From: JAVWIF01 sp036639635
Lineage (GTDB): Bacteria; Bacillota_I; Bacilli_A; Erysipelotrichales; Erysipelotrichaceae
Reading direction: 5' to 3'
Assembly: GCA_036639635.1 (NCBI GenBank)
Contig: JAVWIF010000054.1
Coordinates: forward strand, 1 to 13,445
Length of the DNA: 13,445 nucleotides
A program made the translations under genes and the position numbers. Below the pieces are notes generated by a model, which worked only from the letters and a program-made list of their open reading frames with translations, was not told the DNA's origin and did not search any database. Shown here in pieces: positions 5,450 through 13,335 of the stretch (positions within the stretch are counted from its first letter, which is position 1; each line of letters opens with the position of its first letter).

Positions 5450-6680
5450 ACTTGGTAAATTAACAAAAGGTGCATCTAAACAAATCAATAATGCTTCAAG
5501 CTTAGATAAAAATAAAATTCTTACTGAAATTGCTCGTTTATTAGCAGTCCATACTCCTGCTATTCTAGATGCGAATGCAAAAGATATAGAGTTAGCAAAA
5601 GCCCACCATATGAGTGAGGGCTTACTTGATCGTATGTGTTTAACAAAAGATCGCATTCAGAATATGATTATAGGAATTAAACAAATCATAGCCCTCGATG
5701 ATCCTATCGGTGAAATTAGTACAATGAAGACAAGTCCTAATGGTTTACAAATTGGTAACATGTGTGTGAGTTTAGGCGTGGTAGGTATGATTTATGAAGC
5801 TCGTCCTAATGTTACCATCGATGCCGCAACACTTTGTATAAAAAGTGGTAACGCTATTATGTTACGTGGTTCTAAGGACATCTTCCACTCTAACAAAGTG
5901 CTCGTATCCTTAATGAAAGAAGCTCTTATCAATTGCGCATTTAGTGAACACATCATTTCTTTTGTTGAAGATAATTCTCATGAAGTAGCCCACGAATTCA
6001 TGCGTTTAAATCAATATTTAGACGTACTCATACCACGTGGTGGAAAAAGCTTAATTCAAACTTGTGTTCAAGAGTCAAGTGTTCCTTTACTTGAAACAGG
6101 AACTGGTAATTGCCATGTATATGTTGATATTGATGCTGATTTAGAGAGTGCATGCAATATTATTATCAATGCGAAAACATCACGTACTTCTGTATGTAAC
6201 GCTTGTGAAAGTGTCTTGTTTCACGAGCAAATAGCAGACTCTTTCATTCAAAAAGTATTATGCGAGCTCAAAAAACATGACGTTAAACTCCACGGTGACA
6301 AGTATATTTGTAGTTTGGATCAAGATTGTATACTAGCCAGTGATCAAGATTACGCACAAGAGTATCTTGCATTAGAAATATCTTTAAAACGTGTTTCCAG
6401 TGTACAAGTGGCAATTGATCATATCAATACCTTTAGTACGCACCATAGCGAAACGATTGTTTCACAAAATTATACAACGATTAAAAAATTTATCAGAGAA
6501 GTTGATAGTGCTTGTGTTTATGCAAACGCTTCTACTCGCTTTAGTGATGGCTTTGAATTTGGACTAGGTGCAGAAATTGGCATTAGTACGCAAAAGTTAC
6601 ATGCTCGCGGTCCCATGGGTCTAAAAGCTCTAACTACCCAAAAATATATCATCCTAGGTGATGGTCAAATTAGAACATAA
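5436..6680 (+). CDS. proA: Gamma-glutamyl phosphate reductase
   Basis: ProA reduces gamma-glutamyl phosphate with NADPH to glutamate-5-semialdehyde, which cyclises to pyrroline-5-carboxylate. The 414-residue length is normal. It belongs to the aldehyde-dehydrogenase superfamily: VGMIYEARPNVTID (116-129), LRGSKD (143-148), LIPRGGKSLI (198-207), and the catalytic Cys254 in TSVCNACE. GLGAEIGISTQKLHARGPMG near the end is a ProA signature. AAAGGAG inside the proB end serves as ribosome site, and the ATG overlaps proB by 14 nt. A strong hairpin terminator follows within 80 nt, so proBA is a two-gene operon. Confidence 0.97.
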   Translation: MTLIELGKLTKGASKQINNASSLDKNKILTEIARLLAVHTPAILDANAKDIELAKAHHMSEGLLDRMCLTKDRIQNMIIGIKQIIALDDPIGEISTMKTSPNGLQIGNMCVSLGVVGMIYEARPNVTIDAATLCIKSGNAIMLRGSKDIFHSNKVLVSLMKEALINCAFSEHIISFVEDNSHEVAHEFMRLNQYLDVLIPRGGKSLIQTCVQESSVPLLETGTGNCHVYVDIDADLESACNIIINAKTSRTSVCNACESVLFHEQIADSFIQKVLCELKKHDVKLHGDKYICSLDQDCILASDQDYAQEYLALEISLKRVSSVQVAIDHINTFSTHHSETIVSQNYTTIKKFIREVDSACVYANASTRFSDGFEFGLGAEIGISTQKLHARGPMGLKALTTQKYIILGDGQIRT

Positions 6681-6713
6681 AAAATTAGCTTAATGAAGCC
6701 TTTTTCACAAAAT

Positions 6714-6754
6714 AAAAGAAGTTCTCCTTATAGTTTATGAGAACTTCTTTTTTT
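6714..6754. terminator. Bidirectional terminator between proA and icd
   Basis: AAAAGAAGTTCTC (6714-6726) pairs with GAGAACTTCTTTT (6739-6751), a 13-bp stem with a 12-nt loop followed by T on the plus strand; the minus strand also ends in a T-rich tail. It lies between convergent operons and probably serves both. Confidence 0.85.
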
Positions 6755-6765
6755 ACAGTTGTTTA

Positions 6766-7764
6766 TTATTTTAAATGTTCGATAATGGCATCACAAAACG
6801 CTGAAGTTGTACTTGTTCCATGTAAATCTTGCGTTAAAATACGGCCTTCTTGTAATACTGCATCTACACTATGACGAATATTTTGTGCACATTCTTTTTC
6901 GCCAAGATGTTCTAACATCATACAAGCACTCCATAATAAAGCTGTAGGATTGGCAATATTTTGACCAGCAATATCAGGAGCAGAACCATGTACAGCTTCA
7001 AACATCGCATATTCATCTCCTAAGTTACAACTAGGTAACAAACCTAGTCCACCAATTAAACCACTAGTTAAGTCTGATACAATATCACCATATAAATTAG
7101 GCATTACCATAACATCAAATGTTTCAGGACGCATAACAAGTTGCATACATACATTATCTACTATTTTATCATCTGCAATAATACTAGGATACTCTTTTGC
7201 TATCGCATGAAATATATCTAAAAACATCCCATCACTCATCTTTAAAATATTTGCTTTATGCACGCAAGTAACTTTTTTGCGTTTATGTTCAATCGCATAT
7301 TCAAATGCATCTCTAATAATACGAGTACTTGCTTTACGTGTAATAATTTTGATAGCATGTACTGTATCTGTATCAATTTGTTCTTCAATACCGACATATA
7401 AATCTTCCGTATTTTCACGGAATGTCACAATATCAATATTTTCAAAAGGTGTAATGACTGCCTTATTTGATTTTGCTGGACGAATATTTGCATATAGATC
7501 ATACTTATTACGTAAGGTTACATTTAATGAACGAAATCCTTTACCAATAGGCGTTGTAATTGGTGCTTTTAGTAAAATCTTGTTTTTTTCATAAGAAGCA
7601 AATGCTTCATCAGGAATAAGTGACCCATGACGCTTATACTCAGCTTCTCCTACTTCAAAGCACTCAAATGTTAAAGGCGCATGTGCTGCTTCTAATATTT
7701 TTAATACCGCATTACAGATTTCAGGTCCAATGCCATCTCCTTTAAATACTGTGATTGTTCTCAT
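6766..7764 (-). CDS. icd: Isocitrate dehydrogenase, NAD-dependent type
   Basis: The enzyme oxidatively decarboxylates isocitrate to 2-oxoglutarate. Its 332 residues belong to the isocitrate/isopropylmalate dehydrogenase family: KGDGIGPEI (8-16), TFRENTEDLYVGIE (114-127, with the catalytic Tyr123), VHKANI (168-173), metal-binding Asp227 and Asp231 in NLYGDIVSD, and HGSAPDIAG (259-267). Asp264-Ile265 stand where NADP enzymes have Lys-Tyr, which indicates NAD use. RENTED and the IDH3-like sequence argue against isopropylmalate dehydrogenase. I chose the start at 7764 because GGAGG lies 8 nt upstream and the product begins MRTITVFKGDG; a 38-residue upstream extension only overlaps citZ. The ATG follows the citZ stop after one base, so the genes are tightly coupled. 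Confidence 0.93.
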   Translation of the reverse strand: MRTITVFKGDGIGPEICNAVLKILEAAHAPLTFECFEVGEAEYKRHGSLIPDEAFASYEKNKILLKAPITTPIGKGFRSLNVTLRNKYDLYANIRPAKSNKAVITPFENIDIVTFRENTEDLYVGIEEQIDTDTVHAIKIITRKASTRIIRDAFEYAIEHKRKKVTCVHKANILKMSDGMFLDIFHAIAKEYPSIIADDKIVDNVCMQLVMRPETFDVMVMPNLYGDIVSDLTSGLIGGLGLLPSCNLGDEYAMFEAVHGSAPDIAGQNIANPTALLWSACMMLEHLGEKECAQNIRHSVDAVLQEGRILTQDLHGTSTTSAFCDAIIEHLK

Positions 7765-7765
7765 T

Positions 7766-9100
7766 TTATCTTTCCTCCATTGTTTTATATTTTGAACTTG
7801 TTCCAACATATTTTGTTGCAGGACGTACAATTCTTCCATCAAAAGCTTTATTTTCAATATTATGTGCAAGCCAACCAATTGTTCTTGCCATCACAAATAA
7901 AGGGGTATATAAATCTTCTGGAATCCCCATCATTCCATATACAAACCCACTATAGAAATCTACGTTGCTAGCAATATGCACGCCTTTTACATCATAGATG
8001 ACTTCTTTTGCACATTGTTCAAAGCGTTGATAGAATTGATATTCCTTTTCCATCCCTTTCTTTTGTGCTAAGCGTTCTATATAGGCTTGTAAGACTTCAC
8101 TACGAGGATCACTTAACGTATAGATGGCATGTCCCATTCCATATACTAAGCCTGCATAATCGTAAAATTGTTTATGCATGATACGATAGATTAATGCTTT
8201 AATCTCAACATCATTTTCACAATACCCAATTTCTTCAATAACGGCTTTCATCATGCCACTCACTTTTAAATTTGCACCACCATGACGTGGTCCCTTCATA
8301 CTTCCAATAGCTCCCACGATGGAGGAATAAATATCTGTTCCAGTAGAAGAAATTACCACATTCGTAAACGTTGAGTTGTTTCCACCACCATGATCTGCAT
8401 GTACAATAAGCATCATATCTAATACTTGGGCTTCTAGTTTTGTGAAACTATGATCCTTACGTAACATATAAAGAATATTTTCTGCAATTGATAAGTTTGA
8501 TTGTACTTGATGAATAACCAAAGACTTTTTACTATACCGATGAAGTTTGCTTTGGTAAGCGTAACAAATAATACTAGGAAGTTTCGCTAAAATATTTAAG
8601 CCTTGTTCCAAGGTGTTTTCTATACTTATATTGTCAGGAGCATCATCATAATCATAAAGAGCCAACACTGCTTGTTGTAAACGATTCATTAAATTCTTAC
8701 CCGGCATTGTTAAAAACTTAGTTTCTAAAAAATCTTCTGGTAACTCATAATGATTTTTTAAGTACGTACTAAATGTTGTCAACTCGTCTTGTTTTGGAAG
8801 ATAACCAAATAACAATAAAAAGCAAGTTTCTTCATATCCACAAATCGTGTCATAATTACGTCCTTGTATAATATCTCTTAATTCAATACCACGATAAAAC
8901 AATTCCCCATTTGCATCTTTTTTAACATCTTCTACTATCTTATATCCAATAACATCAGCAATTTTTGTTAAACCAACACGAACGCCTGTGCCATCTTCAT
9001 TACGCAATCCTTTTTTTACATCAAATTTTCGATATAAATCATTTGCGATCTCTGTATACTCTTTTGACTTTAAATAAAAGGCATTTATTTGTTCATTCAT
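7766..9100 (-). CDS. citZ: Citrate synthase
   Basis: The enzyme condenses acetyl-CoA and oxaloacetate to citrate. The 444-residue protein shows the expected catalytic residues: His237 in VHADHGGGNNSTF, His324 in GMGHAIYTLSDPRS and Asp381 in NVDFYSGFVYG. GSMKGPRHGGAN (266-277) is also conserved. It is longer than the ~370-residue Bacillus CitZ and resembles the ~450-residue form of clostridia and streptococci. The start at 9100 has GGAGAGG 5 nt upstream; the reading from 9133 adds 11 residues with no site. A methylcitrate synthase role is unlikely, because the neighbours are aconitase and icd. It is the first gene of a two-gene operon with icd and is transcribed away from acn. Confidence 0.94.
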   Translation of the reverse strand: MNEQINAFYLKSKEYTEIANDLYRKFDVKKGLRNEDGTGVRVGLTKIADVIGYKIVEDVKKDANGELFYRGIELRDIIQGRNYDTICGYEETCFLLLFGYLPKQDELTTFSTYLKNHYELPEDFLETKFLTMPGKNLMNRLQQAVLALYDYDDAPDNISIENTLEQGLNILAKLPSIICYAYQSKLHRYSKKSLVIHQVQSNLSIAENILYMLRKDHSFTKLEAQVLDMMLIVHADHGGGNNSTFTNVVISSTGTDIYSSIVGAIGSMKGPRHGGANLKVSGMMKAVIEEIGYCENDVEIKALIYRIMHKQFYDYAGLVYGMGHAIYTLSDPRSEVLQAYIERLAQKKGMEKEYQFYQRFEQCAKEVIYDVKGVHIASNVDFYSGFVYGMMGIPEDLYTPLFVMARTIGWLAHNIENKAFDGRIVRPATKYVGTSSKYKTMEER

Positions 9101-9134
9101 GACTTCCTCTCCTTTTTTACAATATTCTTTCACT

Positions 9135-9161
9135 ATTATATCATAATTTTCATAAAATCAA
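9135..9161 (-). promoter_or_regulatory. Promoter of citZ-icd
   Basis: On the minus strand TGATATAAT gives a consensus -10 (9140-9135) with an extended TG. A TTGATT lies upstream at 9161-9156 with a short 15-bp spacing. The start would lie about 30 nt before the citZ ATG. Confidence 0.6.
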
Positions 9162-9176
9162 TGAAATATTTTCAGC

Positions 9177-9199
9177 AATTCATGCTATAATAATTCATG
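9177..9199 (+). promoter_or_regulatory. acn promoter with flanking AATTCATG direct repeats
   Basis: TGCTATAAT (9183-9191) is an extended -10; no good -35 is visible. AATTCATG occurs twice, at 9177-9184 and 9192-9199, immediately either side of the -10 and 15 bp apart. A protein bound there would block RNA polymerase, so it may be an operator. It does not match the CcpC box of Bacillus (ATAA-N7-TTAT). Confidence 0.5.
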
Positions 9200-9222
9200 A
9201 AGTTATAGAAAGGATGAATTTT

Positions 9223-11145
9223 ATGCCAACAATTACAGAGAAAATTATTAAAGAACACTTATTAGAAGGAGATATGAAGCGTGGTTTTCCCATTGCTATT
9301 CGTATTGATCAAACTTTGACACAAGATGCAACAGGAACCATGGCTTACTTACAATTAGAAGCAATGGGTGTCGATCAAGTAAAAACTGACTTATCTATCA
9401 GTTATGTAGACCACAATACTCTACAAAGTGGTTTTGAAAATGCTGATGACCATAAATATTTACAAAGTGTAGCAATGAAACATGGCGTACGTTTCTCACG
9501 TCCTGGAAATGGTATTTGTCATCAAGTTCATTTAGAACGTTTTGGTAAACCTGGTGCTACTTTATTAGGATCTGATTCTCATACTCCAACATCTGGTGGT
9601 ATTGGAGCATTTGCAATTGGGGCTGGTGGATTAGACGTAGCTTGTGCGATGGCCGGTATGCCATTTCATTTAAATATGCCAAAAATAGTCAATGTTATCT
9701 TACATGGACGTCTTTGTAAAGGAGTTAGTTCTAAAGATATCATTTTAAAAGTCCTCCAAATTTTAAGTGTGAAAGGCGGAGTCGGAAAAGTGATTGAATA
9801 TAGTGGAGATGGTGTTGCATCCTTAAGTATTCCACAACGTGCTACCATCACTAATATGGGAGCAGAACTTGGTGCAACTACTTCTATCTTTCCTAGCGAT
9901 CATGTTACCTATGAGTTTTTAAAGAAACAACAGCGCAGTGCTGATTATCGTGAATTAATCGCTGATGAAGATGCGCTTTATGATGAAACGATTGAACTTG
10001 ATTTAACTACCTTAGAACCAATGATTGCAATGCCTCATTCACCAGATAACGTTTTACCTATTAGTGAAGTATTAGGTTTAAAAGTTGACCAAGTAGCCAT
10101 TGGTAGTTGTACAAATTCTTCTTATACTGACATGATGAGTGTCGCTAGTATCTTACAAGATAAAGTAGTCGATGAAAATGTATCCTTAGTAATTTCACCA
10201 GGATCACGTCAAGTACTACAAATGATTTCTGAAAATGGTGGTTTATCAACGATGATTCGTTCTGGCGCAAGAATCTTAGAGAGTACTTGTGGACCTTGTA
10301 TTGGTATGGGACAATCTCCTATTACTAACGCTTTATCGTTACGTACCTTCAATCGAAACTTCTATGGTAGAAGTGGCACACTATCTGCCAAAGTATGTTT
10401 AGTTTCTCCTGAAAGTGCTGCAGCAAGTGCACTAGCTGGTTACATCGTAGATGCAAGAACAATTGATTATGCAATTCCTAGTGAACCAACTTCTTTTACC
10501 ATTGATGATCGTTTAATTATCATTCCAGATGTTGAAACTGCTAAACAAACGCAAGTAATTCGTGGCCCCAACATTAAACCGCTTCCTTTAAACACCCCAC
10601 TAGAAGATACACTAGATAAACAAGTTATGATTAAAGTAGAAGACAATATCACCACCGATCATATTGCCCCTGCAGGTGCTAAAGTTCTTCCTTATCGCTC
10701 TAATATAGAAAAGATTAGTGAATTTATCTTTATGAATGTAAAAGCTAGTTTCCATGATGATTGCTTAGCTTATGGTGGTGGATTTATCATTGCTGGAAAT
10801 AATTATGGTCAAGGAAGTTCTAGAGAACATGCCGCACTTGCTCCAATGTATTTAGGAATTAAAGCCGTTATCGCAAAAAGTTTTGCGAGAATTCATCGTG
10901 CAAACCTGATTAATTTTGGAATTATTCCGTTTACCTTTGTTCAAGAAAATGATTATGATACCATCGATGAACTCGATGAATTAAAGATAGTCAATTTATT
11001 ATCGTTACAAGCAGATACAAATGTAAGTGTTCAAAATATCACAAAAGGTACTACTTTCTTAGTCCAACATCATCTAACGCCACTTGATATTGATACAATC
11101 AAAGCTGGTGGTACGCTAAACCTTATTCGTCAATCTCAAAAATAA
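9223..11145 (+). CDS. acn: Aconitate hydratase (aconitase), ~640-residue Aquifex-type
   Basis: Aconitase isomerises citrate to isocitrate with a [4Fe-4S] cluster. The cluster ligands are visible as Cys296 (GSCTNSS) and Cys356/Cys359 (STCGPCIGMG). Other signatures are LGSDSHTPTSGGIGAFAIGAGG (about 115-136) and, in the swivel domain, EDNITTDHIAPAGA, GNNYGQGSSREHAA and SFARIHRANLINFGI. At 640 residues it is shorter than AcnA (~890) and matches the Aquifex-type aconitases seen in many anaerobes. Isopropylmalate isomerase is excluded by the fused swivel domain and the context. The start at 9223 is preferred over 9214 because AAAGGA is 8 nt away from the former and abuts the latter. It is divergent from citZ-icd, whose products supply its substrate and use its product. 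Confidence 0.94.
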   Translation: MPTITEKIIKEHLLEGDMKRGFPIAIRIDQTLTQDATGTMAYLQLEAMGVDQVKTDLSISYVDHNTLQSGFENADDHKYLQSVAMKHGVRFSRPGNGICHQVHLERFGKPGATLLGSDSHTPTSGGIGAFAIGAGGLDVACAMAGMPFHLNMPKIVNVILHGRLCKGVSSKDIILKVLQILSVKGGVGKVIEYSGDGVASLSIPQRATITNMGAELGATTSIFPSDHVTYEFLKKQQRSADYRELIADEDALYDETIELDLTTLEPMIAMPHSPDNVLPISEVLGLKVDQVAIGSCTNSSYTDMMSVASILQDKVVDENVSLVISPGSRQVLQMISENGGLSTMIRSGARILESTCGPCIGMGQSPITNALSLRTFNRNFYGRSGTLSAKVCLVSPESAAASALAGYIVDARTIDYAIPSEPTSFTIDDRLIIIPDVETAKQTQVIRGPNIKPLPLNTPLEDTLDKQVMIKVEDNITTDHIAPAGAKVLPYRSNIEKISEFIFMNVKASFHDDCLAYGGGFIIAGNNYGQGSSREHAALAPMYLGIKAVIAKSFARIHRANLINFGIIPFTFVQENDYDTIDELDELKIVNLLSLQADTNVSVQNITKGTTFLVQHHLTPLDIDTIKAGGTLNLIRQSQK

Positions 11146-11171
11146 AGCATCTCGCAAGAGATGCTTTATTT
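11140..11171. terminator. Shared bidirectional terminator overlapping two stop codons
   Basis: AAATAAAGCATCTC (11140-11153) and GAGATGCTTTATTT (11158-11171) form a perfect 14-bp stem with a GCAA tetraloop. The acn stop codon (11143-11145) and the stop codon of the convergent transporter gene (11166-11168) both lie within the stem. Symmetric A/T ends give both strands a T-tail. Confidence 0.85.
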
Positions 11172-12485
11172 CGTTAACTTTCGATTTGCTTTCATGATTT
11201 GTTCACTCTCAGGGTCTTTTACAAAAGCTAGGAAGATAGCCCCAATGATCATCATTGGAATAAGACCTAAAATACCATAACTTGTCTCTCCTGTTATCAT
11301 AATAATGACAGAAACAGCAATTGGTCCTAGTATTGCTGAAAACTTTGAGAATACAGAGAAGAAGCCAAAGAATTCATTGCTATCCGCTTTATCAGGAATA
11401 AGTTTAGCAAAGTAAGAACGTGATACTGATTGAATACCTCCTTGAAATAAACCTACTAGCAGTGCAACAACCCATATAAAACTTGGATTTGTTTTAATCA
11501 TCGCACCACTAAAAACAACGCCAATATAACCAAATATTCCAAAATATAACATTTTCTTAGAACCAAATACACCAACTAAACGACCAAATACAATAGAAGC
11601 AGGACAAGCTACAACATTAATGAAAATAACAACTACCAAACTCATAACATCACTAATACCCATCTCACTTGCTAATGACACTGCCATTTTAATAACCGTA
11701 TTTACACAATCAATATAGAAAAAATAAGAAATACAGAATAAGAATATATTTTTATTCTTTTTAACATCTCTAAACGTATGGTATAAACGAGCAAAAGATT
11801 CTTTCACCACATGTTCCACTGGTTCGTGGTATTTCTTCTGTTTCACATTCTTCAAGATAGGTCTTGAATAAAAGCACCACCAAAGCACTGCCATCCCCAT
11901 TGTTAAGCCACAAGCGATACGATAAGAAAAATTAAAACTACCAATCATCAAATCACCATTTGCATCACCAAACAGTGTTACAGCCGCAAAAGGAATAACA
12001 AAGATTAAAAAAGGTAATACAGAACCAATATATCCATAAGCATAACCTGCAGCTGATACCTTATCCACACGATCATCATCACAAACATCCACAATAAATG
12101 CATCATAAAATATGATAGATCCGTTATAACCTAACATTGCTATAATAAAAATAACAATTGCCCATTGATAATTAATAAAAGGAAGTGCTAATCCAAATCC
12201 ACCAAATATCCCCATAAACAAGAAAAACTTAAACATCTTCATCTTCTTATCCTTATAATCCGCCATAGTTCCTAATACCGGTGATATAAATGCTAAAATA
12301 ATAGCATATATAGCATTTGCCCATCCAACATAAACGCTACTATCTCCTGGTGTAATCTTCGCAATTAACAAAGGAAAGATGACCGTACATGTCGTTAAAA
12401 CTTGTGCCGAATTTCCAATATCATATAAAATCCAACTACTTTCTTCTTTCGTAAATCCAAGTTTTTTTAGTATTCTCGTAAACAT
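11166..12485 (-). CDS. MFS transporter, UMF1 / Atg22-like family
   Basis: The 439-residue integral membrane protein has about 12 hydrophobic segments. The N-terminus reads GFTKEESSWILYDIGNSAQ, the signature of the UMF1/Atg22-like branch of the major facilitator superfamily, and ADYKDKKMKMF marks the cytoplasmic loop between helices 2 and 3. Asp125-Asp127-like charges in the IFYDAFIVDVCDDDRVDKVSAAGYAYGY segment are also typical. The substrate is unknown for most bacterial members; export of amino acids is suggested only by analogy to the vacuolar Atg22 proteins. The start has GAGGG 8 nt upstream. It lies 79 nt downstream of the phosphoesterase gene, perhaps in the same transcript; I see no clear promoter or terminator in that gap. 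Confidence 0.85.
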   Translation of the reverse strand: MFTRILKKLGFTKEESSWILYDIGNSAQVLTTCTVIFPLLIAKITPGDSSVYVGWANAIYAIILAFISPVLGTMADYKDKKMKMFKFFLFMGIFGGFGLALPFINYQWAIVIFIIAMLGYNGSIIFYDAFIVDVCDDDRVDKVSAAGYAYGYIGSVLPFLIFVIPFAAVTLFGDANGDLMIGSFNFSYRIACGLTMGMAVLWWCFYSRPILKNVKQKKYHEPVEHVVKESFARLYHTFRDVKKNKNIFLFCISYFFYIDCVNTVIKMAVSLASEMGISDVMSLVVVIFINVVACPASIVFGRLVGVFGSKKMLYFGIFGYIGVVFSGAMIKTNPSFIWVVALLVGLFQGGIQSVSRSYFAKLIPDKADSNEFFGFFSVFSKFSAILGPIAVSVIIMITGETSYGILGLIPMMIIGAIFLAFVKDPESEQIMKANRKLTK

Positions 12486-12564
12486 AAGTCTTCCCTCTCT
12501 TTTCCAACTTAATGATAACAGAAAATTATTCTTGAATGTGTAACTTTACCGTTTTTTAACATTT

Positions 12565-13083
12565 TTATACTGCTTCAAAACAAACATTTATCTTATCATC
12601 AACAATCTCTACAATCGCATACCCATTTCTTGGTGTCCCTAAATATAATGAACCAGGATTAATTAACGTAATCCCTTCTTTTTCTACAAAGCATTGATGA
12701 TGTGTATGTCCAAAGAAAACACAATCACATCCTTTTTCTTTGGCGTAGTTAGCAAGCTTTCCATATAACGTATTCATACATAATTCCATCAAATCATCAA
12801 TCTCTTCATGCGTATTTGTAAATACCTCGTGTAGTGTCTCTTGGTCAAACAAATTCCCATGTAAACATAATACCTTCCTTTTTTCAAAGGTTGTAATATA
12901 CTCATAAGGTACATCTTTTATATGATCGTGATTTCCACATACGACAAGAAAATCACAAAGTTCTTTTACATCAAAGCCAACATCTCCCAAATGAATATAG
13001 GCATCCATTATCTGATATTTAGCAAGAACTTCTTTCGTTTTGTCTAAAGCGCCATGTGTATCACTAAGTAGTAAGATTTTCAT
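12565..13083 (-). CDS. yfcE: YfcE/MJ0936-type metallophosphoesterase
   Basis: The 172-residue protein is a small cytoplasmic two-metal phosphodiesterase. All five metallophosphatase motifs are present: Asp8 and His10 in SDTHG, Asp34 in HLGDVG, Asn51-His52 in CGNHD, His75 in CLHGN, and His126/His128 in FGHTHH. Its length fits the YfcE/MJ0936 family, whose members hydrolyse model phosphodiesters and have no agreed physiological substrate. GAGGAG precedes the ATG by 8 nt. In many Bacillota the gene follows rdgB/rph, but neither is visible upstream here, where the DNA is degraded and an insertion element begins. Confidence 0.9.
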   Translation of the reverse strand: MKILLLSDTHGALDKTKEVLAKYQIMDAYIHLGDVGFDVKELCDFLVVCGNHDHIKDVPYEYITTFEKRKVLCLHGNLFDQETLHEVFTNTHEEIDDLMELCMNTLYGKLANYAKEKGCDCVFFGHTHHQCFVEKEGITLINPGSLYLGTPRNGYAIVEIVDDKINVCFEAV

Positions 13084-13106
13084 TATATGAACTCCTCGTT
13101 AACTCC

Positions 13107-13136
13107 ATTATAGTCTGAATGGATAATAATAGAAAC
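13107..13136 (-). promoter_or_regulatory. Putative promoter of yfcE
   Basis: TATAAT (13112-13107, minus strand) lies 24 nt before the ATG. Upstream, GTTTCT/TTTCTA at about 17-18 bp is a poor -35. The position is sensible but the -35 is weak. Confidence 0.4.
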
Positions 13137-13143
13137 AATAACT

Positions 13144-13203
13144 TTATTTTTCTTCTGGTTTTTCTTCTGGTTTCAAAACGCATGAGTACATTTGTTTACC
13201 ATT
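13144..13203 (-). pseudogene. C-terminal tail remnant ending KPEEKPEEK
   Basis: On the minus strand a short open stretch reads NGKQMYSCVLKPEEKPEEK and then TAA, encoded partly by a perfect 12-bp tandem repeat (13147-13158 and 13159-13170). An in-frame TAG lies just upstream, and no start with a ribosome site exists. A charged PEEK repeat is typical of the very end of a protein, so this may be the remnant of a gene cut off here. The rest of 13204-13335 shows no gene. Confidence 0.3.
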
Positions 13204-13335
13204 CTAGTTAGATACACATAAGTAATTTTATATACACGAAAGATGGCAGCATAGTTTCACTAATTTTCTTAGCATAAGTACTTTACTTGCTAACGTTATA
13301 TCATATCGTATCATTAGCAAACAATAAACACATTT

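Noticed and set aside
9101..9222. CcpC-type operator (ATAA-N7-TTAT) between citZ and acn
   Set aside because: The ATAA and TTAT elements present are 9 or 12 bp apart, not 7.
11172..11185. A third partial match (CGTTAACTTTCGAT, 14 bp) to the 28-bp repeat
   Set aside because: It falls inside the coding end of the transporter gene (residues RKLTK and neighbours), and a 14-bp match in AT-rich DNA of this length is expected about once by chance.
13147..13170. Two-unit tandem repeat considered as the start of a CRISPR or satellite array
   Set aside because: Only two adjacent 12-bp units without spacers; best explained as a PEEK-coding repeat.
13204..13320. Short hydrophobic reading frames on the minus strand upstream of the PEEK tail
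   Set aside because: All are interrupted by stops within about 25 codons and lack ribosome sites.
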